Below, piece after piece: positions 8,551 to 16,937 of a DNA stretch of 64,000 nt. The position numbers and the translations under genes were made by a program. This DNA comes from Aequitasia blattaphilus (GTDB lineage Bacteria > Bacillota > Clostridia > Lachnospirales > Lachnospiraceae), in contig NZ_JAMXOD010000001.1 of assembly GCF_024721305.1 (NCBI RefSeq), positions 62,001-126,000 of the forward strand, given 5' to 3'. The stretch's first letter is position 1. Every line of letters starts with the position of its first letter. The notes under the pieces are model-generated. The model saw nothing but the letters and a program-made list of their open reading frames with translations. It did not search any database and had not been told where the DNA came from.

Positions 8551-10122
8551 ATGAAACAGAAACAAAAAATCAAAAAAAGCACTGCACTATTGCTGGCAGG
8601 AGTGCTGGCAATAAGTACAGCAATTGCAGCGATAGGAGCAACTTTAGCAGCAAAACCCATTAACTGGACAGCTACTGCACCAGAAGGAATGCCCACGAAT
8701 GAGAGATATCATGTAGATGCGGCAGGTATTAAGGATAACAAGAAAAAGCAATTATCCTTTGGGGCATCAAGTTCTCATACTTGGGGAAGCAGTAACATCG
8801 GAATTGCACGGGTAAAAGAAAGTACAGGGAGTAAGGCTACTTATTTGGCGGCAAAACCAGGAATTTTTATTGCCTATAGAAGCACCGAAGAAGGACAATT
8901 GGGAAGTACCACAGCCATGGTCTATGATTCCACAAAGCCTTATACCTATAGTATTTCTAAAAACCACTCGGTGATTCAGTCAGTTGGAAAAACGGATCAA
9001 ATTCCAATTACCATGAAGGATATGAATGGTGCAAAGCTTGTTGATGCTGTTACCTGGTCTTCAGATGATACGGATATAGCAACAGTGACGGAAACTACGG
9101 GAGAGATTACTGCAGTAGGTGAAGGCTTAGCAAATATTCGTGGAAGTTTTGTGGATTGCTATGGACAGAGTAGAGAAATACACTATTTAGTATCCGTGAA
9201 CAAACCAGTAGCGGATTTATTTGCAAGGAGAATTATATTAAAGCTGTCGAATGGGATGGAAATTGAAAGTGGAGATAAGGAGAATGTGGCAGCGGCTACG
9301 GATATTAACTTAGAAGATAGAAATCCGGCAAGTATGTTAGTTGAAGTAGGCAAAAGCCAGGAAGCACCGGAAGTCACAGTAATGCCAGAAAGTGCAGAGA
9401 ACAAAAAGGTAGCATGGGAGAGTTCAAAAAGTAATATTGCTGAGGTGGATTCTGCTACTGGAGAAGTGACAGGTGTAGAGAGTGGAGTAGCAGTTATTAC
9501 TGCAACAGTTGAAAATAAAGATGGAAGTAGGATAACCGCTTCTTATCCTGTATATGTTCATCGACCTGTAACGAAAATTACATTGGGGAATCCAGAAAGT
9601 TCAACGATAATTCCGGGAGGTCTCCAGAGAGGACCGACGGTAAGTATAACACCAGAAAATGCAACAAACCGTCAGATAGTATGGAGCAGTTCGGACAGTG
9701 AATCGGTAAAAGTCCTTAAAGACTGGGGAGATATAGAGGGCTGTGGAGCAGGAACTGGGTCAGCAAGGATTACCGCAACAATCACCAATCTGGATGGAAG
9801 TAAGGTGGAGGCTTCCTATGAGATGAGTTGTCCTGTATTGGCAACTGGTATGACATTAGGGGATCAAGAAAAGAAGGTATTAAGTGCAGGCGAAAAAATG
9901 AATGCACCAAGTATTAAAATTAGTCCAGAGAGTGCAGGAAATCAGCAGGTGGTCTGGAGTAGTTCAGAAAGTCGAGCTGCAATTGTAGATGAGGCTACAG
10001 GAGAAGTAACGGCATTAGAGGTAACGGATAAAAGTATAGATAGAGCAGTTAAAATTACGGCGACACTTACCAATGCAGGAGGAAGTCCGATAATAGAGTC
10101 TTACTGGATATATGTGCGTTAA
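8551..10122 (+). CDS. secreted protein with Ig-like (BIG2) repeats
   Basis: A 523-residue exported protein: a signal peptide (residues about 1-34, ending near TLAAKP), a divergent N-terminal region, then about four bacterial Ig-like domains of the BIG2 type. Recurrent signatures are VTWSSDDTDIATVTETTGEITAVGEG, KVAWESSKSNIAEVDSATGEVTGVESG, QIVWSSSDSESV and QVVWSSSESRAAIVDEATGEVTAL. There is no sortase motif, transmembrane tail or S-layer domain, so it may be released or held by another protein. Such repeats usually form rods in adhesins and cell-surface enzymes. It is the first gene of a five-gene island of exported proteins; codon use and promoter are local. Specific role unknown. Confidence 0.85.
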   Translation: MKQKQKIKKSTALLLAGVLAISTAIAAIGATLAAKPINWTATAPEGMPTNERYHVDAAGIKDNKKKQLSFGASSSHTWGSSNIGIARVKESTGSKATYLAAKPGIFIAYRSTEEGQLGSTTAMVYDSTKPYTYSISKNHSVIQSVGKTDQIPITMKDMNGAKLVDAVTWSSDDTDIATVTETTGEITAVGEGLANIRGSFVDCYGQSREIHYLVSVNKPVADLFARRIILKLSNGMEIESGDKENVAAATDINLEDRNPASMLVEVGKSQEAPEVTVMPESAENKKVAWESSKSNIAEVDSATGEVTGVESGVAVITATVENKDGSRITASYPVYVHRPVTKITLGNPESSTIIPGGLQRGPTVSITPENATNRQIVWSSSDSESVKVLKDWGDIEGCGAGTGSARITATITNLDGSKVEASYEMSCPVLATGMTLGDQEKKVLSAGEKMNAPSIKISPESAGNQQVVWSSSESRAAIVDEATGEVTALEVTDKSIDRAVKITATLTNAGGSPIIESYWIYVR

Positions 10123-10139
10123 AGTAGAGGAGTCATAGT

Positions 10140-10712
10140 ATGAAAATATCAATACAAAAAAGAGTCCTATTTTGTATAACAATGGTATGTCTTTTTATTG
10201 TATTTAGTCTAACCGTTTATGGAAAGGAAGAAGATGTAGGTACAGGAATAACGGAAATCAGCTATGAAAAGCAATATAATGACGTATACATATTGTCGGT
10301 ATCTGTTTTTGGAGAAGGTGCATTACACGATGGGAGCGGTACAATCAAGGAGCAGGTTAGTAAGTATGAGATAAGAGTGGATGAATCTAAAACGCTAAAG
10401 ATTGTGCCCTCTAAAGGGTATCAGCTTGATCAAGTCATTTTAAATGATACGAATATTACAGATAAGGTTAAGGATGAGTCAATCACAATCTATGGGGAAA
10501 CATTCAATCAAGAGCTAAAGGTGTATTTTGTTAAAGCAGCGGATAGTCCCATCATTCGCGCGTCATTAAACAGCGACAATTCAATTAAGACAGGAGATGC
10601 AGCCAGATTAGAGCTATTCGTTATTAGTTTTTTGATTTCAATCTTTACAATTTTATGTATTGTAAAAAGTGGGAAAAGCAGATGTGACGAAGAAAGGAAT
10701 CAAAATGATTAA
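10140..10712 (+). CDS. small exported protein with KTGD-type C-terminal anchor
   Basis: A 190-residue protein with a signal peptide (residues about 1-29, ending VYGKE), a central beta-rich domain with VSKYEIRVDESKTLKIVPSKGYQLDQVILND, and a C-terminus of SIKTGD, about 20 hydrophobic residues and a short basic tail (KSGKSR). That order is the layout of a sortase signal; KTGD is a common variant of the LPXTG core in Clostridia, but the leading proline is missing here. If it is not cleaved by sortase, the tail would act as a simple membrane anchor. It starts 17 bases after the Ig-like gene and overlaps the next gene by 8 bases, so it belongs to the same transcript. No specific function recognised. 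Confidence 0.75.
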   Translation: MKISIQKRVLFCITMVCLFIVFSLTVYGKEEDVGTGITEISYEKQYNDVYILSVSVFGEGALHDGSGTIKEQVSKYEIRVDESKTLKIVPSKGYQLDQVILNDTNITDKVKDESITIYGETFNQELKVYFVKAADSPIIRASLNSDNSIKTGDAARLELFVISFLISIFTILCIVKSGKSRCDEERNQND

Positions 10713-11175
10713 AAGCAATAAGATAAAACTACAATTATTGCTAGTTTTTATAGTAATTATAATGGTTTGGTTGATATCTAATCAGAATCAGAAGCCCAAT
10801 ATTGATTCATCTATTCAGGACTATGTTGCAGAGCTAAAGAGACCTGAAAACTTAGAGGAAACAAAGATACTTATACCAGCGATTACGAATATGGTTATGG
10901 ATGCGGATAGTGATGTGTTGAGTGGAACAACATTGTTTAACCCTGCTGGAAATCCATGTTATTTCCAATTTACAATTGTATTAGAGGATGGAATAACGAT
11001 TTTTGAAAGTCAATTAGTACCACCAGGCAAAGGAATAAGTGAAGCAAAGCTCAATAGAATAATAAAAGAAGGAACGTATGACGTCATAATCAGAATTACA
11101 TCATATGATTTGAATGATCACGAGAATGAATTTAATGGTGGAGAAATCAAAAGTGTACTTAGGGCATTAGGATAG
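10705..11175 (+). CDS. signal-anchored small surface protein
   Basis: A 156-residue protein with an N-terminal membrane anchor (residues about 6-26, IKLQLLLVFIVIIMVWLIS) and an outer domain containing TTLFNPAGNPCYFQFTIVLEDGITIFESQLVPPGKG and a closing EGTYDVIIRITSYDL. The pattern NP-x-x-NPCYF-x-hydrophobic strand followed by ES-x-LVPPG is one I associate with small proteins in Clostridia surface-protein clusters, but I know of no assigned function. The upstream ATG at 10669 is in frame but has no binding site; I chose 10705, five bases after AAAGGA, which gives an 8-base overlap with the previous gene. Confidence 0.75.
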   Translation: MIKSNKIKLQLLLVFIVIIMVWLISNQNQKPNIDSSIQDYVAELKRPENLEETKILIPAITNMVMDADSDVLSGTTLFNPAGNPCYFQFTIVLEDGITIFESQLVPPGKGISEAKLNRIIKEGTYDVIIRITSYDLNDHENEFNGGEIKSVLRALG

Positions 11176-11190
11176 TGAGGTGAAGCGTAA

Positions 11191-14121
11191 GTGGAGAAAA
11201 GATTAAAAATAAAAAAGAGTAATTCATGTGCCATCATTTTACTTACAATATGTCTGGCAATTCAGTCGACCATGTTTGGCATTAGTGTAAAGGCGGAAGG
11301 GGAAGAATCACCACCGATACCACCATATACTGTTGTATACAATGAGGAGTTGAACAGTGTGAGCATCAACTTTGATTTAGAAACAATAGACCAAGAGAAA
11401 TATGAGATTGCAAAACTGGTGACCGAAGGAGAGCAAAGGATATTATATGACCGAGAAGCAGATATACAAGACCTAGCCTATGAGGTAACCACGAATGGTG
11501 AGTATGAGTTTGCTCTGTACTATAAAGAAAAAGAACAACCAGTCGAGGGGGAGCAAATTATAACCGAAGAAGAGGAAACAGAAAGAGAAACAGAAGAAAA
11601 TGATACACAACAAACGCTTTTTACAATTGTAGTTGAGCAAATAAAAGATGAAGAAGGGGTAAATGTGTCAGAAGGAGGGGAGGTTCCTTTTCAGAATATT
11701 GAGCCAATACAACCCACTTTGAATGAAGAAAAACCTACCACACAAATTAATTTGACTGGTCAGTTTGATATGGCAGCTGCTGCAACAAATAAAAAGGAAT
11801 ACGCTACCATAAGTGGAAATTCTGCTAAGCTATCTGATTCGCAAATTGCATGGTCAACAGTGGAAGGTCCATTTTCACCACATCAGATATGTCAAACGAC
11901 ATCGTTTACCTCAAAATATAAGATTGATTTTAGGCGAAGTTGGAGTTTAGACGGGATGTATTTCCAGCCATTTGTGGCGGATGGTTTTGCCGTTTCATTT
12001 CATAATCAAGCAGGATATAAGTCAAAAGTTGAAAACGGAAGCGGATTCTTGGGTGCATATGGTGATATTGGGTTGAAAACAGCATTAGTTTTTGAGCTGG
12101 ATAGTTTCACATTCAGTAATCGAGGAGATGTAGGAACAGAAGGAAAAAAGGGGGCTCATATGCAGATTATGCAAGCAAATGGGACAGCTGAACCTGACAA
12201 GGTCAGTGATTTAATTCCTGTAGCAAGTGGGACATATGAAGATCCAAAATCAGCTTATTTTGGAACAGAACAACCCTTTTCCCTAAGCTATGAGGCGGCA
12301 TCGAGAACAATTATCTGGAAATATGGAGGCAGTGGCAAGGCAAGTGTAAAAACTTTGTCCTATACATTTACAAGCGAGTCTGACATTATTGCTAGATGTG
12401 GATCTTTAACGCCATACTACACGCTTTCCTGTGCCATGAACTATTCAAATATAGTTATTAACAATCATGGAAGTGCTAATTCGGGAAATTCCCAATTAAC
12501 CATGAATGAATTTAAATATATAGATATGTTACCTGCCGTTACAGAAACAAAGTATTATCGAATAGAAACAAATGGAACGGAGACAACAGAAGTACCAATA
12601 AATGGAGATGTAAATCGAGGATATTGTGCAAGAAGTGGAGATACGATTGTTATTCGTCATAAACTGAACAATACAATAAAAAGTCTTGTTGATATCAAAG
12701 ACAAGATATATGTGAATACAAAAATCAATGATACTAAATTAGAGCCCATTTCAGGAAGTGCCAAATATTATATAGATCCGAATAGTAAAATTGGATTAGA
12801 AGATGCCATATTTAATGAAGGGGGAGCAGATATTACTTACCCTAAAAACAGTGGTGCCTTTTATGTAGAATACCAGGTGAAAATACCAGATTACTTTGAC
12901 AGCGATCAGGTGAGTCAATTGGTTAGTGAGCAAAAATTAGGGACAAATGGGATGACTCAAGTTGTAAAAACGCAAAATATGCCGCTTATTTCCCGGGGAC
13001 AGCTTTTATCAAATGGAAAAAGCATCGATAATGTACAATGCTCACCTTTAAGTAATTCGTCTGTTAACTTAGGTATAACAGAAGCACAAAAATTGTTTTT
13101 TAATAATTGGAATATAAATATACAAGGAGGCGCATTAACAAGTCTAAAAACTGTGTCAGAAAAATTTGCAAACATGGTGAATAAATCCAGTTTCGTATCG
13201 GATAGCGTGGATAATAATTGGAAACTTAAGGTGTCTCACTTTTCTGGGGGAAGTGGAACAACGCAAATAGTACCTAATGTAGTCGATACCAGCAAATTAG
13301 GGATGTACTACAGCTTTGTAGAGGTTGATGAAGCGCGTTTTAAAAATCAAAATGGGATGGAGAATCCAAACGGTAAAAGGAACTCTTTGCGTCGTATATG
13401 GGTTTGTGACAATTTTGTTCAAATGAACAATCAATATGGTATAAGTAAAAACTTTACGATGGATGAGGTTAAATTATCAAAGCTGAATGATGTAACGCTG
13501 AAAGAAGAGATACTCAAACATATTCAAGTATATAGTGAAACGGCATCTATTGATGAAATATCAAAGCTCATCACAGGAAATAAAGAAGGAAAATTAGAAA
13601 GTATTACAGTAGATAACATCACGGTTCAAGGCATCACAAATTCAAGCGTAGCAGGTGCTGCGGGAAGTAAGGATTATCCTTCAACAGCAAAAATTACAAT
13701 TCATGAGAATGTATTTGATATACCCATTAAAGTGACTGTGGTTAATGCAGATGTTGCGAGCTATATTGTTATTCCAGCTGAAATTGAGCTAGAAAAAGAT
13801 GAGGGAATAAATGCATCCTGTATTGGAAGACAAGCGACGATTGAACTTATAAGTGAACAACAATCAACAGATAAGAGTTTCCGAATTCAAGCAGATACTG
13901 GATTTGAATTAGAGGATGAAAAAAAGACAAATAAATTTACTGTGGAGCTCTATGATTTATCTCGTGATAAGCTAACCACTAAAGGAAGCGTTGCAAATGT
14001 TGGAACATTAAATAAATCAACAAAGAAACTAATGGTTTGGTTAAATGCAGAAAAGATCAAGGTGAAACGTGATAGTAACTATAAGGGTACTATGAAATTT
14101 TATGTGGACCTGAAGAAATAG
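11191..14121 (+). CDS. large secreted protein with L-type-lectin-like domain
   Basis: A 976-residue exported protein, starting with GTG after GAGGTGAAG. Signal peptide residues about 1-36; a Glu-rich linker about 120-150; then residues about 210-440 resemble bacterial L-type lectins, with VADGFAVSFHN, GSGFLGAYGDIGLKTALVFELDSF, GAHMQIM and TIIWKYGG in the usual order, which suggests carbohydrate binding. A further exported region (440-860) is unassigned. The last 115 residues (from about VASYIVIPAEIELEKDEG to KGTMKFYVDLKK) form a beta domain that resembles, in its spacing of hydrophobic strands, the small secreted protein encoded next. The layout recalls WxL clusters (lectin protein, small WxL protein, anchored small protein), but no clear WxL motif pair is visible. 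Confidence 0.78.
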   Translation: MEKRLKIKKSNSCAIILLTICLAIQSTMFGISVKAEGEESPPIPPYTVVYNEELNSVSINFDLETIDQEKYEIAKLVTEGEQRILYDREADIQDLAYEVTTNGEYEFALYYKEKEQPVEGEQIITEEEETERETEENDTQQTLFTIVVEQIKDEEGVNVSEGGEVPFQNIEPIQPTLNEEKPTTQINLTGQFDMAAAATNKKEYATISGNSAKLSDSQIAWSTVEGPFSPHQICQTTSFTSKYKIDFRRSWSLDGMYFQPFVADGFAVSFHNQAGYKSKVENGSGFLGAYGDIGLKTALVFELDSFTFSNRGDVGTEGKKGAHMQIMQANGTAEPDKVSDLIPVASGTYEDPKSAYFGTEQPFSLSYEAASRTIIWKYGGSGKASVKTLSYTFTSESDIIARCGSLTPYYTLSCAMNYSNIVINNHGSANSGNSQLTMNEFKYIDMLPAVTETKYYRIETNGTETTEVPINGDVNRGYCARSGDTIVIRHKLNNTIKSLVDIKDKIYVNTKINDTKLEPISGSAKYYIDPNSKIGLEDAIFNEGGADITYPKNSGAFYVEYQVKIPDYFDSDQVSQLVSEQKLGTNGMTQVVKTQNMPLISRGQLLSNGKSIDNVQCSPLSNSSVNLGITEAQKLFFNNWNINIQGGALTSLKTVSEKFANMVNKSSFVSDSVDNNWKLKVSHFSGGSGTTQIVPNVVDTSKLGMYYSFVEVDEARFKNQNGMENPNGKRNSLRRIWVCDNFVQMNNQYGISKNFTMDEVKLSKLNDVTLKEEILKHIQVYSETASIDEISKLITGNKEGKLESITVDNITVQGITNSSVAGAAGSKDYPSTAKITIHENVFDIPIKVTVVNADVASYIVIPAEIELEKDEGINASCIGRQATIELISEQQSTDKSFRIQADTGFELEDEKKTNKFTVELYDLSRDKLTTKGSVANVGTLNKSTKKLMVWLNAEKIKVKRDSNYKGTMKFYVDLKK

Positions 14122-14168
14122 TATATACAGTATTGAACACATTCATCAAAGAAAATGGAGGAAGAGTT

Positions 14169-14723
14169 ATGAAGATCAAAAAAGTATTTTTAGCAGGAGC
14201 AGCTGTATTTGCAGCGACAACAGTACTAGGAACAACAGGAGTGTATGCAGCGGAGGATAAGACAGTAAGTGATACAACGGTAACTTATAATAATCAAAGT
14301 GTTGTGCCTGGGGATTCGGGGGTATGGGGAATCGTTATACCAACTGCCGTAAGCTTTAGTGATGGTGCCGGTGAAAAACAAAATTTCTCAGTAGAGCTTG
14401 TAGGGGTTAATGGATATGAGCTGGATGATTTGCATGCCGATTTAAGGGTACAGGTGTCTGCAACATCACAGGAGGGATATAAGCTTTCTGATGGTAAGGG
14501 AAATACTGCTGATTATGAAGTTTCTTATACAAAAACCAACAGTCAACAAGCAATCACAACTGGGACATCTACAGCAAAGAGTAAAACACAGGTGGCAGAA
14601 CTGAGTAAGACAACAGCAAAGTCTGATGCAACTGCTACATTAAAAAGAAAACCTACGGTAAAAGGTGCGTACAAAGATAAAATAAAATATTCAATTGCAC
14701 ATACTGGCAGTGAATTAAAATAA
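14169..14723 (+). CDS. small secreted beta-domain protein of the surface island
   Basis: A 184-residue protein: signal peptide of about 27 residues ending TTGVYAAED, then a domain beginning VWGIVIPTAVSFSDG and ending GAYKDKIKYSIAHTGSELK. The 'IP..I/V' opening, central VEL strand and terminal 'Y-K-(G/D)...K-(F/Y)-(Y/S)' strand mirror the C-terminal domain of the preceding lectin-like protein, suggesting a shared fold or partner surface. The frame extends to 14133 but the good binding site (GGAGGAAG) serves the ATG at 14169. It is Lys/Thr/Ser-rich and has no anchor of its own. A strong terminator follows directly, ending the island. Function unknown; a secreted subunit that assembles with its larger neighbour is a reasonable inference. 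Confidence 0.75.
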   Translation: MKIKKVFLAGAAVFAATTVLGTTGVYAAEDKTVSDTTVTYNNQSVVPGDSGVWGIVIPTAVSFSDGAGEKQNFSVELVGVNGYELDDLHADLRVQVSATSQEGYKLSDGKGNTADYEVSYTKTNSQQAITTGTSTAKSKTQVAELSKTTAKSDATATLKRKPTVKGAYKDKIKYSIAHTGSELK

Positions 14724-14731
14724 TGGCTTAG

Positions 14732-14791
14732 AAACACCCATCTTAGAATCGAGACAAGGAGTCTTATGATATCTCTAAGATGGGTGTTTTT
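14732..14791 (+). terminator. strong terminator ending the surface island
   Basis: A 16-bp perfect stem (14732-14747 with 14774-14789) and a T run to 14791. It starts 9 bases after the last island gene. Confidence 0.93.
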
Positions 14792-14816
14792 GAAATCTAG
14801 GAAAGCCTCATATCAT

Positions 14817-14850
14817 CATAGTACGTAGAAATCTGGAATTCAATAAGGGT
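14817..14850. repeat. right copy of 34-bp direct repeat flanking the surface island
   Basis: Matches 8316-8349 at 26 of 34 positions by eye. On the minus strand it still holds a promoter-like TTGAAT, 17 bases, TATGAT, but that would fire leftward into the island terminator with no gene to serve. This makes it look like a relic copy of the tdh promoter. Confidence 0.7.
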
Positions 14851-14878
14851 TGACAAACACCTGAAATCAAGCCACAAT
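14850..14878 (+). promoter_or_regulatory. candidate promoter of the PTS operon
   Basis: A consensus TTGACA (14850-14855), 17 bases and a weak -10 CACAAT (14873-14878). A weak -10 with a perfect -35 would fit an activated promoter. No catabolite-response (cre) sequence was recognised nearby. Confidence 0.5.
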
Positions 14879-14916
14879 CATAATATGAAATAATGAGAAA
14901 GAGAGGAAGATGAGAT

Positions 14917-15222
14917 ATGCTAAAAGTAATGTTTGTATGTGTGGCCGGCATGTCTACCAGCCTGCTTGTTGAGAAGGTAAATGAGGTTGCAAAAGGAAAA
15001 GGAATGGAAATAGATGTATTTTCAAGGGCTGAGACGGAAGCGAGAAGCGATTTGAATCAGGCAGATGTAATACTTCTTGGTCCCCAGGTGCGTTATTTAG
15101 AGAGCAGCTTCCGTGAGGGGATTTCAGGCATGGACATTAAGCTGGGAGTAGTAGATATGGTTTCTTACGGAAGGATGGATGGCGCAGCAGTTTTAAAACA
15201 GATAGAAGAACTGATAAAATAA
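14917..15222 (+). CDS. PTS system, lactose/cellobiose-family EIIB subunit
   Basis: A 101-residue cytoplasmic phosphocarrier of the cellobiose/chitobiose/lichenan PTS family. The phospho-accepting cysteine is C8 in FVCVAGMSTS, and the family's LGPQVRY motif follows at about residue 55-60. It takes phosphate from EIIA and passes it to a sugar entering through EIIC. Length is normal. It is the first gene of a B-C-A operon. The sugar cannot be named from sequence; this family imports beta-glucosides, chitobiose or lactose. Unlike most such operons, no phospho-beta-glycosidase or BglG/LevR regulator lies alongside. Confidence 0.93.
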   Translation: MLKVMFVCVAGMSTSLLVEKVNEVAKGKGMEIDVFSRAETEARSDLNQADVILLGPQVRYLESSFREGISGMDIKLGVVDMVSYGRMDGAAVLKQIEELIK

Positions 15223-15240
15223 AAATATGAGGTGTTGTAT

Positions 15241-16566
15241 ATGAGGGGAATGGACAATTCTGTTGTAAATAAATTGGTAACAGTTGCTTCAAAAATAGGC
15301 AGACAAAGACATTTGAGTGCGATTAGAGATGGGTTTATTTCGTTGATTCCTTTGATGATAGTAGGGTCGATTGGGACATTGATTAATAACTTCCCCACAG
15401 GCCAAACCAGCACTTTACGTATGTTTCTGTCTGAAAACGAGTTCTTATCTTGGATTGTAACCTTAAATGGAAATATATGGTGGGGGAGTATGGGAGTAAT
15501 GTCCATATTCACAGTGGTAACAATTTCCTATTATCTGGCAAAATCCTATGAAGGGGATGCGTTAATGGCTGGACTGGTTTCGCTATCAAGCTTCCTGGCA
15601 AGCACACCTCAGAATGCGGTGCTTATGGCAGGAGACGAAGAGATAAGCGGATGGGGATTTATCAGTACAAGGCATATCAATGCCCAGGGACTTTTTGTGG
15701 CAATTCTTATTGCGTTAGTGGCAACAGAGCTTTTCGTAAGGTTTTCCAAAAGTGAAAAATTAACAATTAAGATGCCAGCAGGCGTTCCGCCAGCAGTATC
15801 GAAATCTTTTGGTGCATTAATACCTGGAGCACTGACGGTTATAGCCGTAAATTTCGTGACGGTTATGTTGGAGAAAATATTGCACAATAACGTGTTTGAT
15901 GCAATTTATGAAAGCATAGCAAAGCCTCTTTCCAACACCTCAGGTTCTTTAGGATTTGGATTGGTTATTGTTTTTTTGACACATTTTCTCTGGATTTTCG
16001 GAATTCATGGACCGAATATGTTCGAGGGGATTTTACAAACCCTTAATGCAATGGCAATTGAAAACAATCAGAACCTCATGAATATGGGGGCATCGGAAGG
16101 GTTTACAATTTTTAATAAATCCTTTGTTGATACATTTGTCTATATGGGTGGGGCAGGAGTCGGGCTTGGACTTATTATTGCAATTTTAATGCTGTCAAAA
16201 CATGAACAGATACGAAGAGTCGGGCAGATTGGAGTGGCTCCAGGAGTATTTAACATAAATGAGCCTATTTTATTTGGACTGCCCATTGTTTTAAATCCTG
16301 TTTTTGCAATTCCTTTTATTTTAGCGCCAATGATATCTCTTGTGGTTGCATATACTGCTACGACCCTTGGGCTTTTACCACCAGTTGGAGTAATCATTCC
16401 ATGGACTACACCACCTATTTTATCAGGGCTGTTTGCATCCAATTTTAGTATATGGGGACCGATTGTTCAGATTATTAATTTAGGACTCTCAATCGTGATA
16501 TATATCCCGTTTGTAAAAATAGCTGACCGGGTAGAAGCAAAGAAGGAGAAGATGCAGAATGAATAA
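15241..16566 (+). CDS. PTS system, lactose/cellobiose-family EIIC permease
   Basis: A membrane permease of about 441 residues with eight to ten hydrophobic segments, carrying the sugar across the membrane while EIIB phosphorylates it. Family signatures are the N-terminal ISLIPLMIVGSIGTLINNFP, the FLTHFLWIFGIHGPNMFEGI segment and the conserved NINEPILFGLPIVLNP loop. The frame opens at a GTG (15232), but GAGGTG lies six bases before the ATG at 15241, which I take as the start. It follows EIIB after 18 bases and overlaps EIIA by 8 bases. Substrate not assignable. Confidence 0.93.
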   Translation: MRGMDNSVVNKLVTVASKIGRQRHLSAIRDGFISLIPLMIVGSIGTLINNFPTGQTSTLRMFLSENEFLSWIVTLNGNIWWGSMGVMSIFTVVTISYYLAKSYEGDALMAGLVSLSSFLASTPQNAVLMAGDEEISGWGFISTRHINAQGLFVAILIALVATELFVRFSKSEKLTIKMPAGVPPAVSKSFGALIPGALTVIAVNFVTVMLEKILHNNVFDAIYESIAKPLSNTSGSLGFGLVIVFLTHFLWIFGIHGPNMFEGILQTLNAMAIENNQNLMNMGASEGFTIFNKSFVDTFVYMGGAGVGLGLIIAILMLSKHEQIRRVGQIGVAPGVFNINEPILFGLPIVLNPVFAIPFILAPMISLVVAYTATTLGLLPPVGVIIPWTTPPILSGLFASNFSIWGPIVQIINLGLSIVIYIPFVKIADRVEAKKEKMQNE

Positions 16567-16876
16567 GGAAAATGTAAGAATGGTGATGAATCTTATCGCA
16601 GATGCGGGAAGTTCCAAAAGCTACTCAATGCAAGCGATTGCATATGCCAGAGAAGGAAAGTTTGAGGCTGCAAAAATAGCAATGAATCAATCGGAAGAGG
16701 AGATTACGAAGGCACATGCATTGCAAACGGATTTGATACAAAATGAAGCAAAAGGAGATAAGACCGAAATGGATCTTTACATGGTTCATGCACAAGATCA
16801 TGTAATGACGGCTATTCTGGCAAAAGAAATGGCAGTAGAGATAGTAGAATTGTATCAACGCCTTGAGAAACAATAG
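16559..16876 (+). CDS. PTS system, lactose/cellobiose-family EIIA subunit
   Basis: A 105-residue all-helical cytoplasmic phosphocarrier of the EIIA-Lac/Cel family. The phospho-histidine is H77 in MVHAQDHVMTAILAKEM, with the conserved Asp three residues on that binds the trimer's metal ion. Another family block is GSSKSYSMQAIAYAREGKFEAAKIAM. It receives phosphate from HPr and gives it to the EIIB encoded two genes upstream. The start overlaps the EIIC stop by 8 bases, so translation is probably coupled. A bidirectional terminator closes the operon. Confidence 0.95.
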   Translation: MNKENVRMVMNLIADAGSSKSYSMQAIAYAREGKFEAAKIAMNQSEEEITKAHALQTDLIQNEAKGDKTEMDLYMVHAQDHVMTAILAKEMAVEIVELYQRLEKQ

Positions 16877-16892
16877 GAACAGTGAATGATAT

Positions 16893-16937
16893 AAAAAAGC
16901 GTCAAAAAACGAAAAAGTTTTCTGACGCTGGTTTTTT
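16893..16937. terminator. bidirectional terminator, PTS operon and aro operon
   Basis: AAAAAAGCGTCA (16893-16904) pairs with TGACGCTGGTTTTTT (16923-16937); the stem has A and T tracts on both sides and serves the convergent PTS and SDR/aroB/aroF transcripts. Confidence 0.8.

Noticed and set aside
15609-16442. Long minus-strand frames opposite the PTS permease gene.
   Set aside because: They follow the codon structure of the real EIIC gene and have no ribosome binding sites or recognisable protein features.
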